A stretch of 64,000 nt of DNA from Acidithiobacillus sp. YTS05 (GTDB lineage Bacteria; Pseudomonadota; Gammaproteobacteria; Acidithiobacillales; Acidithiobacillaceae), in the NCBI RefSeq assembly GCF_024396695.1, contig NZ_CP094359.1, positions 186,001 through 250,000 on the forward strand, written 5' to 3'. Both the position numbers and the translations under genes were made by a program. Below, piece by piece: positions 51,532 to 61,272 of this stretch. The notes under the pieces were generated by a model. It worked only from the letters and a program-made list of their open reading frames with translations. It did no database searches and was not told where the DNA came from. Each line of letters opens with the position of its first letter. Within the stretch, counting starts at the first letter, position 1.

Positions 51532-53715
51532 TCAAAACTGATAACGGAGATCGAGATTCACCGACCGCCCCGGGCCGGGTAGCGGGATGCCATAAACAAA
51601 TGGCTTCTGTCCCAGGTACACCCCGCCGAGGGGCTGGTAGTAGAGCTGGTTGAGCAGGTTTTCTAGGCGCAGACTGGCCTGCCAGGGACCGGAGCGATAG
51701 CGCGTGCCCAGTTCCAGCAGCCCGTAACCCGGCGTCTGCAGTTCATTGCGCAGGGGATCGACCCGGGTCTTGCTGGCGACCAGGGTCTCGCGCATCCAGT
51801 TTTCCCAGTGGCCCCAGTCCTGGCGCAGGGTGAGATTGCCATTCAGTGGCATGATCCGATAGAGCGGTACGTCGAGGCTGAGATTCTCACCGCGGGTATA
51901 GGCCATCTTTCCGTCGAGGAAAAAGTCCCCCCACTGCTGGCTGCGCAGCAGCAGTGTCTGCCCTTGCAGGTTGACCCCCCAGATCAGGGCATTCTGGTTG
52001 CGGTATTGCAGGTTCACGAAACCGCTTTCTACGTTACGGTTGGCGATGGTGCAGGCGCCGCCCAAGCTCGTTGGGCAGCGCTCGACGCCGATGTAGTTCT
52101 GGATGTAATTCACATAGGGGGTGACCCGCAGATCCCAGTGGCTTTCCTCTAGGTGGAGGCTGGCGCTGATGGTGTTGCTGGTCTGGGCGCGCAGGTGCAG
52201 GTTGCCGATGTAACCGTTGCCATCCCCGGAAAAGCTATTCATGAACATCGCCATCTGGTTGCTGGACCAGGGGTAGAGCTCATAGAGACTGGGTGCCTGG
52301 ACGTTGCGCGCGTAACCCAGCTCCAGGGCCGTCGCGGCAGTGGGGTGATACTGCAGAATGGCGCTGAGATCCCAGTTGCTGAAACTACGGGAGCGATCAG
52401 CGGCATTGAACTGCCCTGGCACTGAGCCCGGCATGGCCGGATTCCCATACATCATGGGGTTGTAGCCTTGCACCGGCCCGCTGTTCATGTCTACCGCAGC
52501 GAAACGCAGGCCCAGGCGGCTCATCCACTCCGGACTCCAATGGTGCGACCAATCGGCAAAGGCGTCGTAGTGATTCTGCCGACCATCGCGGATATTCCAG
52601 AAGGTATCCGGGCCCATCATCCGGTTGCTCGGCACTGGCGTCCACCAATCGTTCAGGTGATAGCGTGCAACCTCGATGCCGGTACGCAGCAGGTCCTGTG
52701 GGCTGAGATCCAGCCCGAACTCCAGACGCAGACCATTTTTTACTCCCTGAGTATACATGGGCATCTCTGGTGCCATAGCGGTGATTTTGTCCGGCAGGAA
52801 ATTCATCTCGTGTTGGATGAGAACATTGTAGACTCGGGCATCGACAAAGCCCCAGTGAAAGCCGCCGCGATAGTGCAGATTGAAACTGGTCTGCTGGTTA
52901 TCGGTCAGATCCATACGCACATTGGGGTAGCCCTCATAGGGAATGTGCTGGTGACTGATGCGCAGCGTGAGCTCTTGGGTATTCCAACGGCCAGCCAGGG
53001 TCACGCTCTGGTTTTCGCTGCGGAAGGCGCTGGAGCCCACGGTTTTTGCCGGAATACTGGATGTCGCGGCTTTGAATCCCTTAGCCGCCTGATAATTGTC
53101 ACCCTGGCTGAGACTGCCGGCATACTGAATGGAAAAATGCGGCGTGGCGCCATATACGGAGAGATTTTCTCCATGAATATCACCATTGCTTTGATAGAAG
53201 GCGCCAACGCTGCCGCCATAGGTATATTTCTGTGTTGGGCTGGCAAAGATGGGCGCTGTTGCGGAAACCAGGATCGTGCCCCCCATGGCGTTGTCGCTGA
53301 CACTTACCGGCGCCACCGTGGGGTAGACTTCGATTTTGCCGATCTGACTGGACGGCAGATACGACAGGGGCGGGATCATCTGGTTGGGGCAGGCATTCGG
53401 GATCGAGATGCCGTCCACCCGCAAATTGAGATTATCGCTCGCCAGGCCATTCAGATAGGGCAAGGCAGAGACGCCACCTGAGGCGACACTCTGTGCGCCG
53501 CTCACAAAGTCGAGCAGGTGGCTGCTGTCGGCACCACTGGCGGGGTGCGTGAATGTTTCCGTCTGTTGCCCGATTTCAGCGCTGTTGTGCACCTGTACCT
53601 GTACCAGGAGAGGAGTGGGGTCGATATTGCTGGGCTCGGCGGCTTCCGCGTCGGCCGGTACGCTCGTCGTAATCATCGCCAGATACATCGCAAATCTGAG
53701 TTTTTTTAAGATCAT
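51532..53715 (-). CDS. OprC/NosA-type copper TonB-dependent receptor
   Basis: A 727-residue outer-membrane receptor with signal peptide, plug (about residues 35-160) and beta-barrel ending in RYQF. The plug has IPNACPNQMIPPLSYLPS with Cys109 and Met113, and the barrel has QHEM with His302 and Met304. This CxxxM plus HxM pair is the copper site described for Pseudomonas OprC. External loops are rich in Met and His. It probably imports copper. The ATG with TTGGAG upstream is chosen; a GTG three codons earlier is possible. It converges with the oxidoreductase gene. Confidence 0.9.
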   Translation of the reverse strand: MILKKLRFAMYLAMITTSVPADAEAAEPSNIDPTPLLVQVQVHNSAEIGQQTETFTHPASGADSSHLLDFVSGAQSVASGGVSALPYLNGLASDNLNLRVDGISIPNACPNQMIPPLSYLPSSQIGKIEVYPTVAPVSVSDNAMGGTILVSATAPIFASPTQKYTYGGSVGAFYQSNGDIHGENLSVYGATPHFSIQYAGSLSQGDNYQAAKGFKAATSSIPAKTVGSSAFRSENQSVTLAGRWNTQELTLRISHQHIPYEGYPNVRMDLTDNQQTSFNLHYRGGFHWGFVDARVYNVLIQHEMNFLPDKITAMAPEMPMYTQGVKNGLRLEFGLDLSPQDLLRTGIEVARYHLNDWWTPVPSNRMMGPDTFWNIRDGRQNHYDAFADWSHHWSPEWMSRLGLRFAAVDMNSGPVQGYNPMMYGNPAMPGSVPGQFNAADRSRSFSNWDLSAILQYHPTAATALELGYARNVQAPSLYELYPWSSNQMAMFMNSFSGDGNGYIGNLHLRAQTSNTISASLHLEESHWDLRVTPYVNYIQNYIGVERCPTSLGGACTIANRNVESGFVNLQYRNQNALIWGVNLQGQTLLLRSQQWGDFFLDGKMAYTRGENLSLDVPLYRIMPLNGNLTLRQDWGHWENWMRETLVASKTRVDPLRNELQTPGYGLLELGTRYRSGPWQASLRLENLLNQLYYQPLGGVYLGQKPFVYGIPLPGPGRSVNLDLRYQF

Positions 53716-53812
53716 GTTGCTCACTCCAAGGTTTTCTGCATGATCTATTGGAGGTGATATTTTGGCGAATGGAATGTTTTAATTTGTGCTTAAGACAAGA
53801 TTATCCATAAAG

Positions 53813-53828
53813 TAAAATTTCCATTTTA
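53813..53828. promoter_or_regulatory. AT-rich dyad upstream of the copper receptor gene
   Basis: TAAAAT and ATTTTA flank TTCC, about 100 bases above the receptor ATG in a 221-bp divergent gap. It could be an operator, but low-complexity AT sequence makes this weak. Confidence 0.25.
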
Positions 53829-53878
53829 TAGTTAATAAATAGCTATATTCTGATACATCGGTTTTTTTCGGACGAAGT

Positions 53879-53908
53879 TTGCCAAGCTTACATACCGGAT
53901 GGTATCTT
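53879..53908 (+). promoter_or_regulatory. Promoter and operator-like dyad of frmA-fghA
   Basis: TTGCCA and TATCTT are 18 bases apart, and the dyad ATACC-GGAT-GGTAT (53892-53905) fills the spacer and touches the -10. Such placement suits a repressor or a MerR-type regulator. No frmR-like gene is in the window. Confidence 0.45.
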
Positions 53909-53936
53909 TCTGTCATTCCTTGACTTCGGAGATCCC

Positions 53937-55046
53937 ATGGACGTTCGTGCAGCCGTAGCCTTCGCCTCCCAGCAGCCTCTTTCCATCGAAACCGTGCAAT
54001 TGGAAGGACCCAAAAGCGGCGAGGTGCTGATCGAAATCAAGGCCACGGGCGTCTGCCATACCGACGCCTACACCCTCTCCGGGGCCGATCCGGAAGGGCT
54101 CTTCCCCGCCATCCTCGGCCACGAAGGGGCAGGGGTGGTGGTCGAGGTCGGGCCCAATGTGCGTTCGCTCAAGCCGGGTGACCACGTCATCCCTCTCTAC
54201 ACCCCGGAATGTCGTGAGTGTGAGTATTGCCTCAACCCCAAAACCAATCTCTGTCAGGCCATCCGTCCGACCCAGGGCAAGGGCTTGATGCCCGACGGTA
54301 CCAGTCGCTTCTCACTGAATGGCAAAATGCTGCATCACTACATGGGCACATCTACCTTTGCCAATTACACAGTGTTGCCGGAGATTGCCGTAGCCAAGAT
54401 TCGCGAGGATGCCCCTTTCGAAAAGGTTTGTTACATCGGTTGTGGCGTGACCACGGGTATCGGCGCGGTGGTTTTTACCGCCAAGGTGGAGGCCGGCAGC
54501 AAGGTGGTGGTTTTTGGTCTGGGCGGCATTGGCCTGAACGTCATCCAGGGAGCGCGGATGGTCGGCGCGGACATGATCGTTGGTGTCGACGTCAATCCCG
54601 GCAAGCGCGCTTTGGCTGAAAAATTTGGGATGACCCATTTCGTCAACCCCAAGGAAGTCGAGGGCGATCTGGTTTCCTACCTGGTGGGCTTGACCGGCGG
54701 TGGAGCGGATTACACCTTCGAGTGTGTGGGGAATACGCAGTTGATGCGTCAGGCTCTGGAGTGCGCGCACAAGGGCTGGGGTACCTCGGTGATCATCGGC
54801 GTGGCGGGTGCCGGCGAGGAAATCAGCACCCGGCCTTTTCAGCTGGTGACCGGACGCAACTGGCGCGGCTCGGCCTTCGGGGGTGCGCGCGGGCGTACCG
54901 ATGTGCCGAAGATCGTCGATTGGTACATGGATGGCAAGATCAATATCGACGACCTCATCACCCATGTGATGCCGCTTGAACAGATCAATGAGGCCTTCGA
55001 CCTCATGCACGAAGGCAAGTCGATTCGCAGCGTCATTACCTTCTGA
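53937..55046 (+). CDS. frmA: S-(hydroxymethyl)glutathione dehydrogenase (class III alcohol dehydrogenase)
   Basis: A 369-residue zinc enzyme oxidising the formaldehyde-glutathione adduct. Catalytic-zinc [12 protein letters not shown] and GHEGAG, structural-zinc [15 protein letters not shown], and NAD-binding [14 protein letters not shown] are intact. [12 protein letters not shown] and the length are those of class III enzymes. CGGAGA precedes the ATG. The gene pair with fghA completes formaldehyde detoxification. Confidence 0.97.
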   Translation: MDVRAAVAFASQQPLSIETVQLEGPKSGEVLIEIKATGVCHTDAYTLSGADPEGLFPAILGHEGAGVVVEVGPNVRSLKPGDHVIPLYTPECRECEYCLNPKTNLCQAIRPTQGKGLMPDGTSRFSLNGKMLHHYMGTSTFANYTVLPEIAVAKIREDAPFEKVCYIGCGVTTGIGAVVFTAKVEAGSKVVVFGLGGIGLNVIQGARMVGADMIVGVDVNPGKRALAEKFGMTHFVNPKEVEGDLVSYLVGLTGGGADYTFECVGNTQLMRQALECAHKGWGTSVIIGVAGAGEEISTRPFQLVTGRNWRGSAFGGARGRTDVPKIVDWYMDGKINIDDLITHVMPLEQINEAFDLMHEGKSIRSVITF

Positions 55047-55051
55047 GGGCG

Positions 55052-55897
55052 ATGATGGAGCTCGAATGTGTTGCCGAAAATCGCTGCTTTGCCGGCAGCG
55101 TCAGGCGCTTTCGTCATTTCTCCAATGCTTGTCAGACGCCCATGCGCTTTGCAGTCTACTTGCCGCCGCAGGCACAGAAAGAGCGGCTGCCCGTGCTGTA
55201 TTACCTCGCTGGCCTCACCTGCACCGAGGAAACCTTTCTCATCAAGGCGGGCGCCCAGCGTTGGGCTGCCGAGCTGGGGCTGATCCTGGTGGCGCCGGAT
55301 ACCAGCCCGCGCGAGGCGCGTCTGCCCGGTGATGATGCCCATTGGGATTTTGGTATGGGTGCGGGTTTTTATTTGCGTGCTGCGCAGGCCCCCTGGCAGC
55401 AGCACTACCAGATGTATGACTATGTGACCGAGGAACTACCCGCTCTCCTGGCGCAGGAGTTTTCCGTGGATGCGACGCGGGCGAGCATCATGGGCCACTC
55501 CATGGGTGGGCATGGCGCGTTGATCTGTGCCCTGCGCGAACCGCAGCGCTATCGTTCCGTTTCGGCTTTTGCTCCCGTCTCGGCTCCCGGCCAGGTGCCT
55601 TGGGGAGAGAAGGCCTTCACCGGTTATCTCGGGGAAGATCGCCAAGCTTGGGCGGAATGGGATGCCAGCAGATTGGTGCTGCGCCAAAGATTCCCGGGAG
55701 AAATTTTGGTGGATCAAGGCTTGGCCGATCCCTTTTTGAAAGAACAGCTGCGGCCGGAGATTTTTTCTGCCGCCTGCGCGGAGGCCGGGCAGCCGCTCCG
55801 CTATCGCGAACACGCTGGTTATGACCACAGTTATTATTTTATCTCCAGCTTTATGGAAGAGCACCTGCGGCACCACGCGGCGGCGCTACAGGTGTGA
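55052..55897 (+). CDS. fghA: S-formylglutathione hydrolase
   Basis: A 281-residue alpha/beta hydrolase (esterase D family) splitting S-formylglutathione to formate and glutathione. YYLAGLTCTEETFLIKAGAQR, the nucleophile elbow GHSMGGHGAL and the catalytic His region YDHSYYFISSFMEEH are diagnostic. It starts 5 bp after frmA, so the two are an operon. Confidence 0.97.
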   Translation: MMELECVAENRCFAGSVRRFRHFSNACQTPMRFAVYLPPQAQKERLPVLYYLAGLTCTEETFLIKAGAQRWAAELGLILVAPDTSPREARLPGDDAHWDFGMGAGFYLRAAQAPWQQHYQMYDYVTEELPALLAQEFSVDATRASIMGHSMGGHGALICALREPQRYRSVSAFAPVSAPGQVPWGEKAFTGYLGEDRQAWAEWDASRLVLRQRFPGEILVDQGLADPFLKEQLRPEIFSAACAEAGQPLRYREHAGYDHSYYFISSFMEEHLRHHAAALQV

Positions 55898-55969
55898 GCT
55901 TGTCTCTTCACCAGGCTCGGCATTCTCCGTTTACGGGACCGGTTCTGGAAACGACCCGCAGTCCCCTGA

Positions 55970-55989
55970 CGGTCTGATTGACCAGACCG
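55970..55989 (+). other. Hairpin CGGTCTG/CAGACCG after fghA
   Basis: A perfect 7-bp stem with a 6-base loop lies 72 bp after the fghA stop. No T-run follows. It may be a factor-independent RNA structure or part of an untranslated leader. Confidence 0.35.
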
Positions 55990-56060
55990 ACCTTGAAACG
56001 CTTTCACTTCGGTTTCAATGACCGCGATCCTGTGAAACAGATCCGTGCCTTCGGATAGCA

Positions 56061-56086
56061 GATGTTTCTCGGTGATGTTTCTCGGT
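56061..56086. repeat. Exact 13-bp tandem duplication
   Basis: GATGTTTCTCGGT occurs twice back to back, about 90-115 bases before prfB. Confidence 0.9.
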
Positions 56087-56108
56087 GCTGGTCGTTAGAG
56101 CAATCTTT

Positions 56109-56123
56109 GCGCATACTATGCGC
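56109..56123. promoter_or_regulatory. Dyad GCGCATA/TATGCGC upstream of prfB
   Basis: A perfect 7-bp inverted repeat around one base, 52-67 bases before the prfB start. It could be an operator or a leader hairpin; CATACT inside may serve as a -10. Confidence 0.35.
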
Positions 56124-56175
56124 CTTTGGCGCCAGGCAGATCATGGTCTGGAGTCTCACGAGACAAGGATTTGCG

Positions 56176-57274
56176 ATGCGTGAAGTGAATGAGATGCGCG
56201 CCCTGCGCGACGATCTCCAGGCCCGGTTGGACGGCCTGAGGGGGTATCTTTGACCTCGAAGAAAAGCGGGGCCGATTAGAAGAAGTCGGGCGGGAGCTCG
56301 AGGATCCCGCGATCTGGAACCAGCCGGAGAAGGCACAGGAACTGGGGCGGGAGCGTGCCAGCCTGGAGGCCATCGTGCGGCCGATGGATGAGCTCGCCAC
56401 CAAGGTCGCCGACAGCGCTGAGATGCTGGAACTGGCTCTGGGCGAAAATGACGCGGAGCTTCTGGCAGCCGTCGATGCCGATCTCGATCAGGCCCTGGCA
56501 GCGGTGGAAAAGCTGGAATTTCAGCGGATGTTCTCTGGCCCCCATGATGCCGCTGACTGTTTCGTCGACATCCAGGCAGGTGCCGGTGGCACCGAGGCGC
56601 AAGACTGGGCGGAAATGATTCTGCGCATGTACCTGCGTTGGGCGGAGGCGCATGGGTTCGCCGCCGAGCTGGTGGAAGTCTCGGAAGGAGAGGTGGCAGG
56701 GATCAAATCGGCGAGTATCCACGTAAAAGGCGATCATGCCTTCGGCTGGCTGCGCACGGAAACCGGAGTCCATCGTCTGGTGCGCAAGTCGCCCTTCGAT
56801 TCCGGTAATCGGCGGCACACCAGTTTTGCCAGTATCTTTATCTATCCCGAGATCGACGACAGCTTTGAAATCGATATCAATCCCGCCGATCTGAAGACCG
56901 ACACCTATCGCGCCAGCGGCGCTGGCGGTCAGCACATCAACAAGACCGACTCGGCGGTGCGTATCACGCACGTGCCGACGGGTATCGTGGTGGCCTGCCA
57001 GACCGATCGTTCGCAGCACAAGAACCGCGCCGAGGCGATGCGCATGTTGCGCTCCAAGCTGTACGAGATGGAGCTGAAAAAGCGCGAAGCGGAAAAGCAG
57101 GCGTTGGAGGAGAGTAAGAGCGATATCGGCTGGGGGCATCAGATCCGCTCCTATGTACTCGACCAGTCACGGATCAAAGATCTGCGTACCAGTGTCGAAG
57201 TGGGCGATACGCAAAAGGTGCTCGATGGTGGTCTGGATATTTTCATCGAGGCGGCCCTGAAGGCCGGACTCTGA
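56176..57274 (+). CDS. prfB: Peptide chain release factor 2, with programmed +1 frameshift
   Basis: A 365-residue release factor reading UGA and UAA, encoded in two frames. The first 25 codons end in a UGA at 56251-56253. The site AGGGGGTATCTTTGAC is identical to the E. coli one: an internal Shine-Dalgarno, the slippery CTT, then TGA. Skipping T56251 continues with GAC at 56252 into the long frame. [16 protein letters not shown] carries the GGQ motif. RF2 thereby controls its own synthesis. AAGGA precedes the ATG. lysS follows after 21 bp, as in many proteobacteria. Confidence 0.97.
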
Positions 57275-57295
57275 GGCAGGGAACGAGGACAAGGC

Positions 57296-58780
57296 ATGGA
57301 AGAGCGGAACGATCAGATGCAGGTGCGCTGGGAGAAGCTGCAGCGCTGGCGCGAGGGTGGCCGCGCCTATCCCAATGCCTTCCGGCGCGATGCCGAGGCC
57401 GGCGATCTGCAACGGCGCTGTGCCGATATGGACGCCGCAGCGCTCGAGCAGGAGCCGATCAGCGCCCGCCTGGGTGGACGCCTGATGACGCGGCGGGTGA
57501 TGGGCAAGGCGAGCTTTGCCGATCTCCAGGATGGCAGCGGCCGCCTGCAGCTCTTTCTCAGCCGCGATGAGCTGGGCGAGGGTGCCTACGCGCAGTTCAA
57601 GGAACTCGATCTGGGCGACGTGATCGGGGTCGAGGGGACGCTGTTCCGCACCAAGGCGGGCGAGTTGAGCCTGCGCGTGCATTTCCTGCAGTTGCTGGCC
57701 AAGGCCCTGCGCCCTCTGCCCGAAAAATGGCATGGTCTGAGCGATGCCGAAACCCGCTTTCGCCAGCGCTACGTGGACCTCATCGTTACCGAGCAGGCGC
57801 GGCGCACCTTCCAGATCCGTTCGGCGACGGTGGCGGCGTTGCGTCAGGGGCTCTCGGCGGCGCGCTTTACTGAGGTCGAGACGCCGATGATGCAGCCGAT
57901 CCCTGGTGGCGCGACGGCCAAGCCCTTCGTCACCCACCACCATGCCCTCGATATGACCCTCTATCTGCGTATCGCCCCCGAGCTCTATCTGAAGCGGCTG
58001 GTGGTCGGCGGTGTCGAACGCGTCTTTGAGATCAATCGCAATTTCCGCAACGAGGGCATCTCCACCCGCCACAATCCCGAGTTCACCATGCTCGAATGGT
58101 ACGAGGCCTATGCCGATTATCACATCGCCATGGATCGCACGGAGCAGCTGATTCGTGCAGCAGCACAGGCCGCATTGGGGCAGACGAAGATCGTCTATCA
58201 GGGGCAGGAGATCGACCTGGGGAGCGCCTTCGCGCGCTTGAGCGTGGCCGAGGCCGTGCGGGCCTACAACCCGGATCTGCGCGCAAAGAATCTGCGCGAT
58301 CCCGAAGTCCTGGCGGCAAAATTGCAGGAACTGGGGATGCCGGTGCAGGCGGGCTGGGGCTGGGGAAAGCGCCTCATCGAGATCTTCGAAAAGACCGTGG
58401 AAACGCAACTGCAACAGCCCACCTTCATCATTGAATACCCAACGGAAGTCAGCCCCTTGGCGCGCGCCAATGACGCCGATCCCGAAGTCACCGACCGCTT
58501 CGAGCTCTTCATTGCCGGGCGCGAACTGGCCAACGGGTTCTCCGAGCTCAACGATCCGGAAGATCAGGCCGAGCGCTTTCAGGCCCAGGTCCTGGCCAAG
58601 GAGGCCGGTGACGACGAGGCGATGTTCTACGATCACGACTATATCCGTGCGCTGGAGTATGGCATGCCGCCCACTGCCGGGGTGGGCATGGGCATCGACC
58701 GCCTGGTGATGCTCCTGGCCGACCAGCCCAGCATCCGCGAGGTTATCCTCTTTCCCCATTTGCGGCCCGAGCAGGCATGA
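57296..58780 (+). CDS. lysS: Lysyl-tRNA synthetase, class II
   Basis: A 494-residue synthetase. The N-terminal OB-fold binds the anticodon ([22 protein letters not shown]). Class II motif 2 is [20 protein letters not shown] and motif 3 [13 protein letters not shown]. Its stop overlaps the start of the lolC/E gene (ATGA). Confidence 0.97.
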   Translation: MEERNDQMQVRWEKLQRWREGGRAYPNAFRRDAEAGDLQRRCADMDAAALEQEPISARLGGRLMTRRVMGKASFADLQDGSGRLQLFLSRDELGEGAYAQFKELDLGDVIGVEGTLFRTKAGELSLRVHFLQLLAKALRPLPEKWHGLSDAETRFRQRYVDLIVTEQARRTFQIRSATVAALRQGLSAARFTEVETPMMQPIPGGATAKPFVTHHHALDMTLYLRIAPELYLKRLVVGGVERVFEINRNFRNEGISTRHNPEFTMLEWYEAYADYHIAMDRTEQLIRAAAQAALGQTKIVYQGQEIDLGSAFARLSVAEAVRAYNPDLRAKNLRDPEVLAAKLQELGMPVQAGWGWGKRLIEIFEKTVETQLQQPTFIIEYPTEVSPLARANDADPEVTDRFELFIAGRELANGFSELNDPEDQAERFQAQVLAKEAGDDEAMFYDHDYIRALEYGMPPTAGVGMGIDRLVMLLADQPSIREVILFPHLRPEQA

Positions 58781-60021
58781 GCCCTTTCGAACTCTGGGTG
58801 GGCCTGCGCTACACCCGCGCCAAACGGCGCAACCATTTCATTTCCTTCATTACCGGTACGGCCATTCTGGGCATGGTGATCGGGGTAGCCGCCCTGATCA
58901 CCGTGATGGCAGTGATGAACGGCTTTGATCATACCCTGCGTAGCCGCATCCTGGCCGTCACCTCGGACGTCATCGTGCAGGGCAACGGGGTGCCAGTGCT
59001 TGACTGGCGCGAGTCGGAAAAAAATCTCTCGCAAGTACAAGGGGTGACCGGAGTGGCGCCCTACGTCCAGGCCCAGGCCATGCTCTCCCACGACGGGCTG
59101 GTGAGTGGGGCCTTAGTGGAGGGTATCGATCCGCAGCTGGAAGGACGGGTGAACCGTTTGGCGCAAGATATGCAGGCGGGAAGCCTCGATGCCTTGCAGA
59201 AACAGCCCTGGGGGATCGTCTTGGGCAGTGCCCTGGCCCGCCAACTGGGCGCGACCATCGGTAGCAAGGTGACCCTGATTTCGCCCAAGGGGGGCGTTAC
59301 GCCCCTGGGGGTGACGCCGACCCTGCGCCAGTTCACCGTCGTTGGGCTCTTCTCTGTGGGCATCTACGCCTACGACAGCGGTATGGCTTACATCAGCCTC
59401 CCTGACGCCCAGGCGCTCTACAACCTGGGCTCCGGGGTGACCGGCCTGCGCCTGCAATTGCAGAATCCCTTTGCTGCCCCCGTCTTTGCGGCGCGTTTGC
59501 AAAAGATCCTGGGGCCCGCTTTTTACGTGCAGGACTGGACCCAGACCCACGAGAACTTCTTCAAGGCCCTGGCCATGGAAAAGCTGGTGATGTTCGTTAT
59601 CCTGTCGCTGATCATTGCCGTGGCGGCCTTCAATATCGTTGCTACCCTGGTGATGGTGGTGACCGATAAAGAACCGGATATCGCCATTCTGCGCACCCTG
59701 GGCGCGCGGCCACGCAGCATCATGCTGATCTTCATGGTGCAGGGGGTAATCATCGGCCTCTTTGGCACGGCCCTCGGGGTGCTCGGTGGCGTGTTGCTGG
59801 CGCTGAACATCCCGACCATCGTGCCCTTCATCGAGCAGCTCTTCCACGTGCAGTTTCTCTCGCCCGAGGTCTATTCCATCAGTCAGTTGCCTTCCCGCCT
59901 GGAGCCGGCAGACGTGGTGCATGTGGCCATCGCCGCGCTGCTGATGAGCTGGCTGGCGACCCTGTATCCGTCCTGGCGCGCCTCCCGCGTCGATCCGGCA
60001 GAGGCGTTGCGCTATGAGTGA
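58777..60021 (+). CDS. lolC: Lipoprotein-releasing ABC permease LolC/LolE
   Basis: A 414-residue protein with one membrane segment near residues 20-45, a large periplasmic domain (about 45-265) and three C-terminal segments, the FtsX-like permease layout. [21 protein letters not shown] and [22 protein letters not shown] are LolC/E signatures. It extracts lipoproteins from the inner membrane for LolA. No second permease gene follows lolD, so it may work as a homodimer (LolF type). It overlaps lolD by 8 bases. Confidence 0.95.
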   Translation: MSPFELWVGLRYTRAKRRNHFISFITGTAILGMVIGVAALITVMAVMNGFDHTLRSRILAVTSDVIVQGNGVPVLDWRESEKNLSQVQGVTGVAPYVQAQAMLSHDGLVSGALVEGIDPQLEGRVNRLAQDMQAGSLDALQKQPWGIVLGSALARQLGATIGSKVTLISPKGGVTPLGVTPTLRQFTVVGLFSVGIYAYDSGMAYISLPDAQALYNLGSGVTGLRLQLQNPFAAPVFAARLQKILGPAFYVQDWTQTHENFFKALAMEKLVMFVILSLIIAVAAFNIVATLVMVVTDKEPDIAILRTLGARPRSIMLIFMVQGVIIGLFGTALGVLGGVLLALNIPTIVPFIEQLFHVQFLSPEVYSISQLPSRLEPADVVHVAIAALLMSWLATLYPSWRASRVDPAEALRYE

Positions 60022-60703
60022 TCTCGTCTTGCAGGTGGAACACCTGCGTCATGGCTACAGCTTCGGCGCGGGACGCTTGGAGGTGCTGCGCGACGTCAAT
60101 CTGGAGCTGCGCCGCGGCGAACGTCTGGGCATCGTCGGCGCCTCGGGACAGGGCAAAAGTACGCTGATGCATCTGATGGGCGGCCTGGAACGCCCCAGTG
60201 ATGGCATTGTGCGGGTGTTGGGGCAGGATCTCTACCGCCTGGGGGAGGCGGAGCGCAGTCGCCTGCGCAATCGGAGCATCGGTTTCGTCTATCAGCTGCA
60301 TCGCCTGTTGCCGGAGTTTACTGCCCTGGAGAATGTGCTACTGCCCTTGCTTATCCGCCGAGAGAAGCGGGCCGCAGGCGAGCCCTGGGCCAAGGAACTG
60401 CTTGATCGGGTGGGATTGGGGCAACGCTATCAGCACAAGCCGGGGATGCTCTCCGGTGGTGAACGCCAACGCGTGGCCCTGGCCCGTGCCCTGGTGACCC
60501 GCCCAGCCTTGCTCCTTGCCGACGAACCCACGGGGAATCTCGACCGCAGCGCTGCCGAGGCGGTGCACGCGCTGATGCTCGATCTCAATGCTGAGCTGGG
60601 AACGGCTATGGTAGTAGTCACCCATGAGCCCGCCCTGGCGGAACGTATGGCGCGCGTGCTGCACTTGCGCGATGGTACTCTACAGGACAGCGCTGCTCTC
60701 TAG
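60014..60703 (+). CDS. lolD: Lipoprotein-releasing ABC ATPase LolD
   Basis: A 229-residue ABC ATPase. Walker A GASGQGKST, the LolD-specific region GFVYQLHRLLPEFTALENVLLPLLI, signature LSGGERQR and Walker [13 protein letters not shown] are present. It drives lipoprotein release with the upstream permease. Its TAG stop shares CTAG with the convergent DUF2062 gene. Confidence 0.96.
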   Translation: MSDLVLQVEHLRHGYSFGAGRLEVLRDVNLELRRGERLGIVGASGQGKSTLMHLMGGLERPSDGIVRVLGQDLYRLGEAERSRLRNRSIGFVYQLHRLLPEFTALENVLLPLLIRREKRAAGEPWAKELLDRVGLGQRYQHKPGMLSGGERQRVALARALVTRPALLLADEPTGNLDRSAAEAVHALMLDLNAELGTAMVVVTHEPALAERMARVLHLRDGTLQDSAAL

Positions 60704-61272
60704 TTGCGGTTTTGCCGGCGACGAAACAGGCGCCAGTTGACCCATCCGCGCCAGCCAAGCAGGATGCCGACGTAAACGATGGCAGCGAGAGTGGCACCAA
60801 AGGGAATGCTGCCGATCCAGGTGACCCAGTAGGCATGCCACAGACGGTCTCCCATGGACAGCAATCCCATGTTGCCATGCACCAGGCGCTGGATGTCGGC
60901 ATAATGGATGGTGATGGCCGGGGCCAGGTGCACCTGCTGCAGAAGCCAGTAGCCGAGCTGGTAGGAAGCGTAGAATACCTCGACGATGGTGAGCGGGCCG
61001 GTGACGATGAAGGGCAGGAGCATCGCCAGGGGCACATTGACGTCGATGCGCCGCCAGCGGTGCAAGACCAGACACAGAATGAGAATCGTGAGCTCGTGCC
61101 CAAAATAGGGAAGGGTGCCGATAAAGGTACCCAACGCGCCCGCTCTCGCCAGATTACTGCGCTTCAGTTGCCAGTAGGCACTGTGAGTCAGATAGTGCGT
61201 AAAACGCCCCAGAGGGCGTTTGCGGAGGATTTCCTCACGGCTCGGGAGGCGAAGAAATGCGGGCAGGCGCAA
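60700..61272 (-). CDS. DUF2062 membrane protein
   Basis: A 190-residue protein with three or four hydrophobic segments. The N-terminal part, GTFIGTLPYFGHELTILILCLVLHRWRRIDVNVPLAMLLPFIVTGPLT, is the DUF2062 pattern. Its function is unknown. It starts with TTG (AGGA seven bases upstream) and its first 16 bases overlap the divergent comEC start. It converges exactly on the lolD stop. Confidence 0.85.
   Translation of the reverse strand: MRLPAFLRLPSREEILRKRPLGRFTHYLTHSAYWQLKRSNLARAGALGTFIGTLPYFGHELTILILCLVLHRWRRIDVNVPLAMLLPFIVTGPLTIVEVFYASYQLGYWLLQQVHLAPAITIHYADIQRLVHGNMGLLSMGDRLWHAYWVTWIGSIPFGATLAAIVYVGILLGWRGWVNWRLFRRRQNRN

Noticed and set aside
56176..56253. prfB called as a truncated gene because of the in-frame TGA
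   Set aside because: The stop is part of the canonical RF2 programmed frameshift site and the second frame continues without a gap.
57167..58759. 530-codon open frame antisense to lysS
   Set aside because: It is a complete shadow of lysS.
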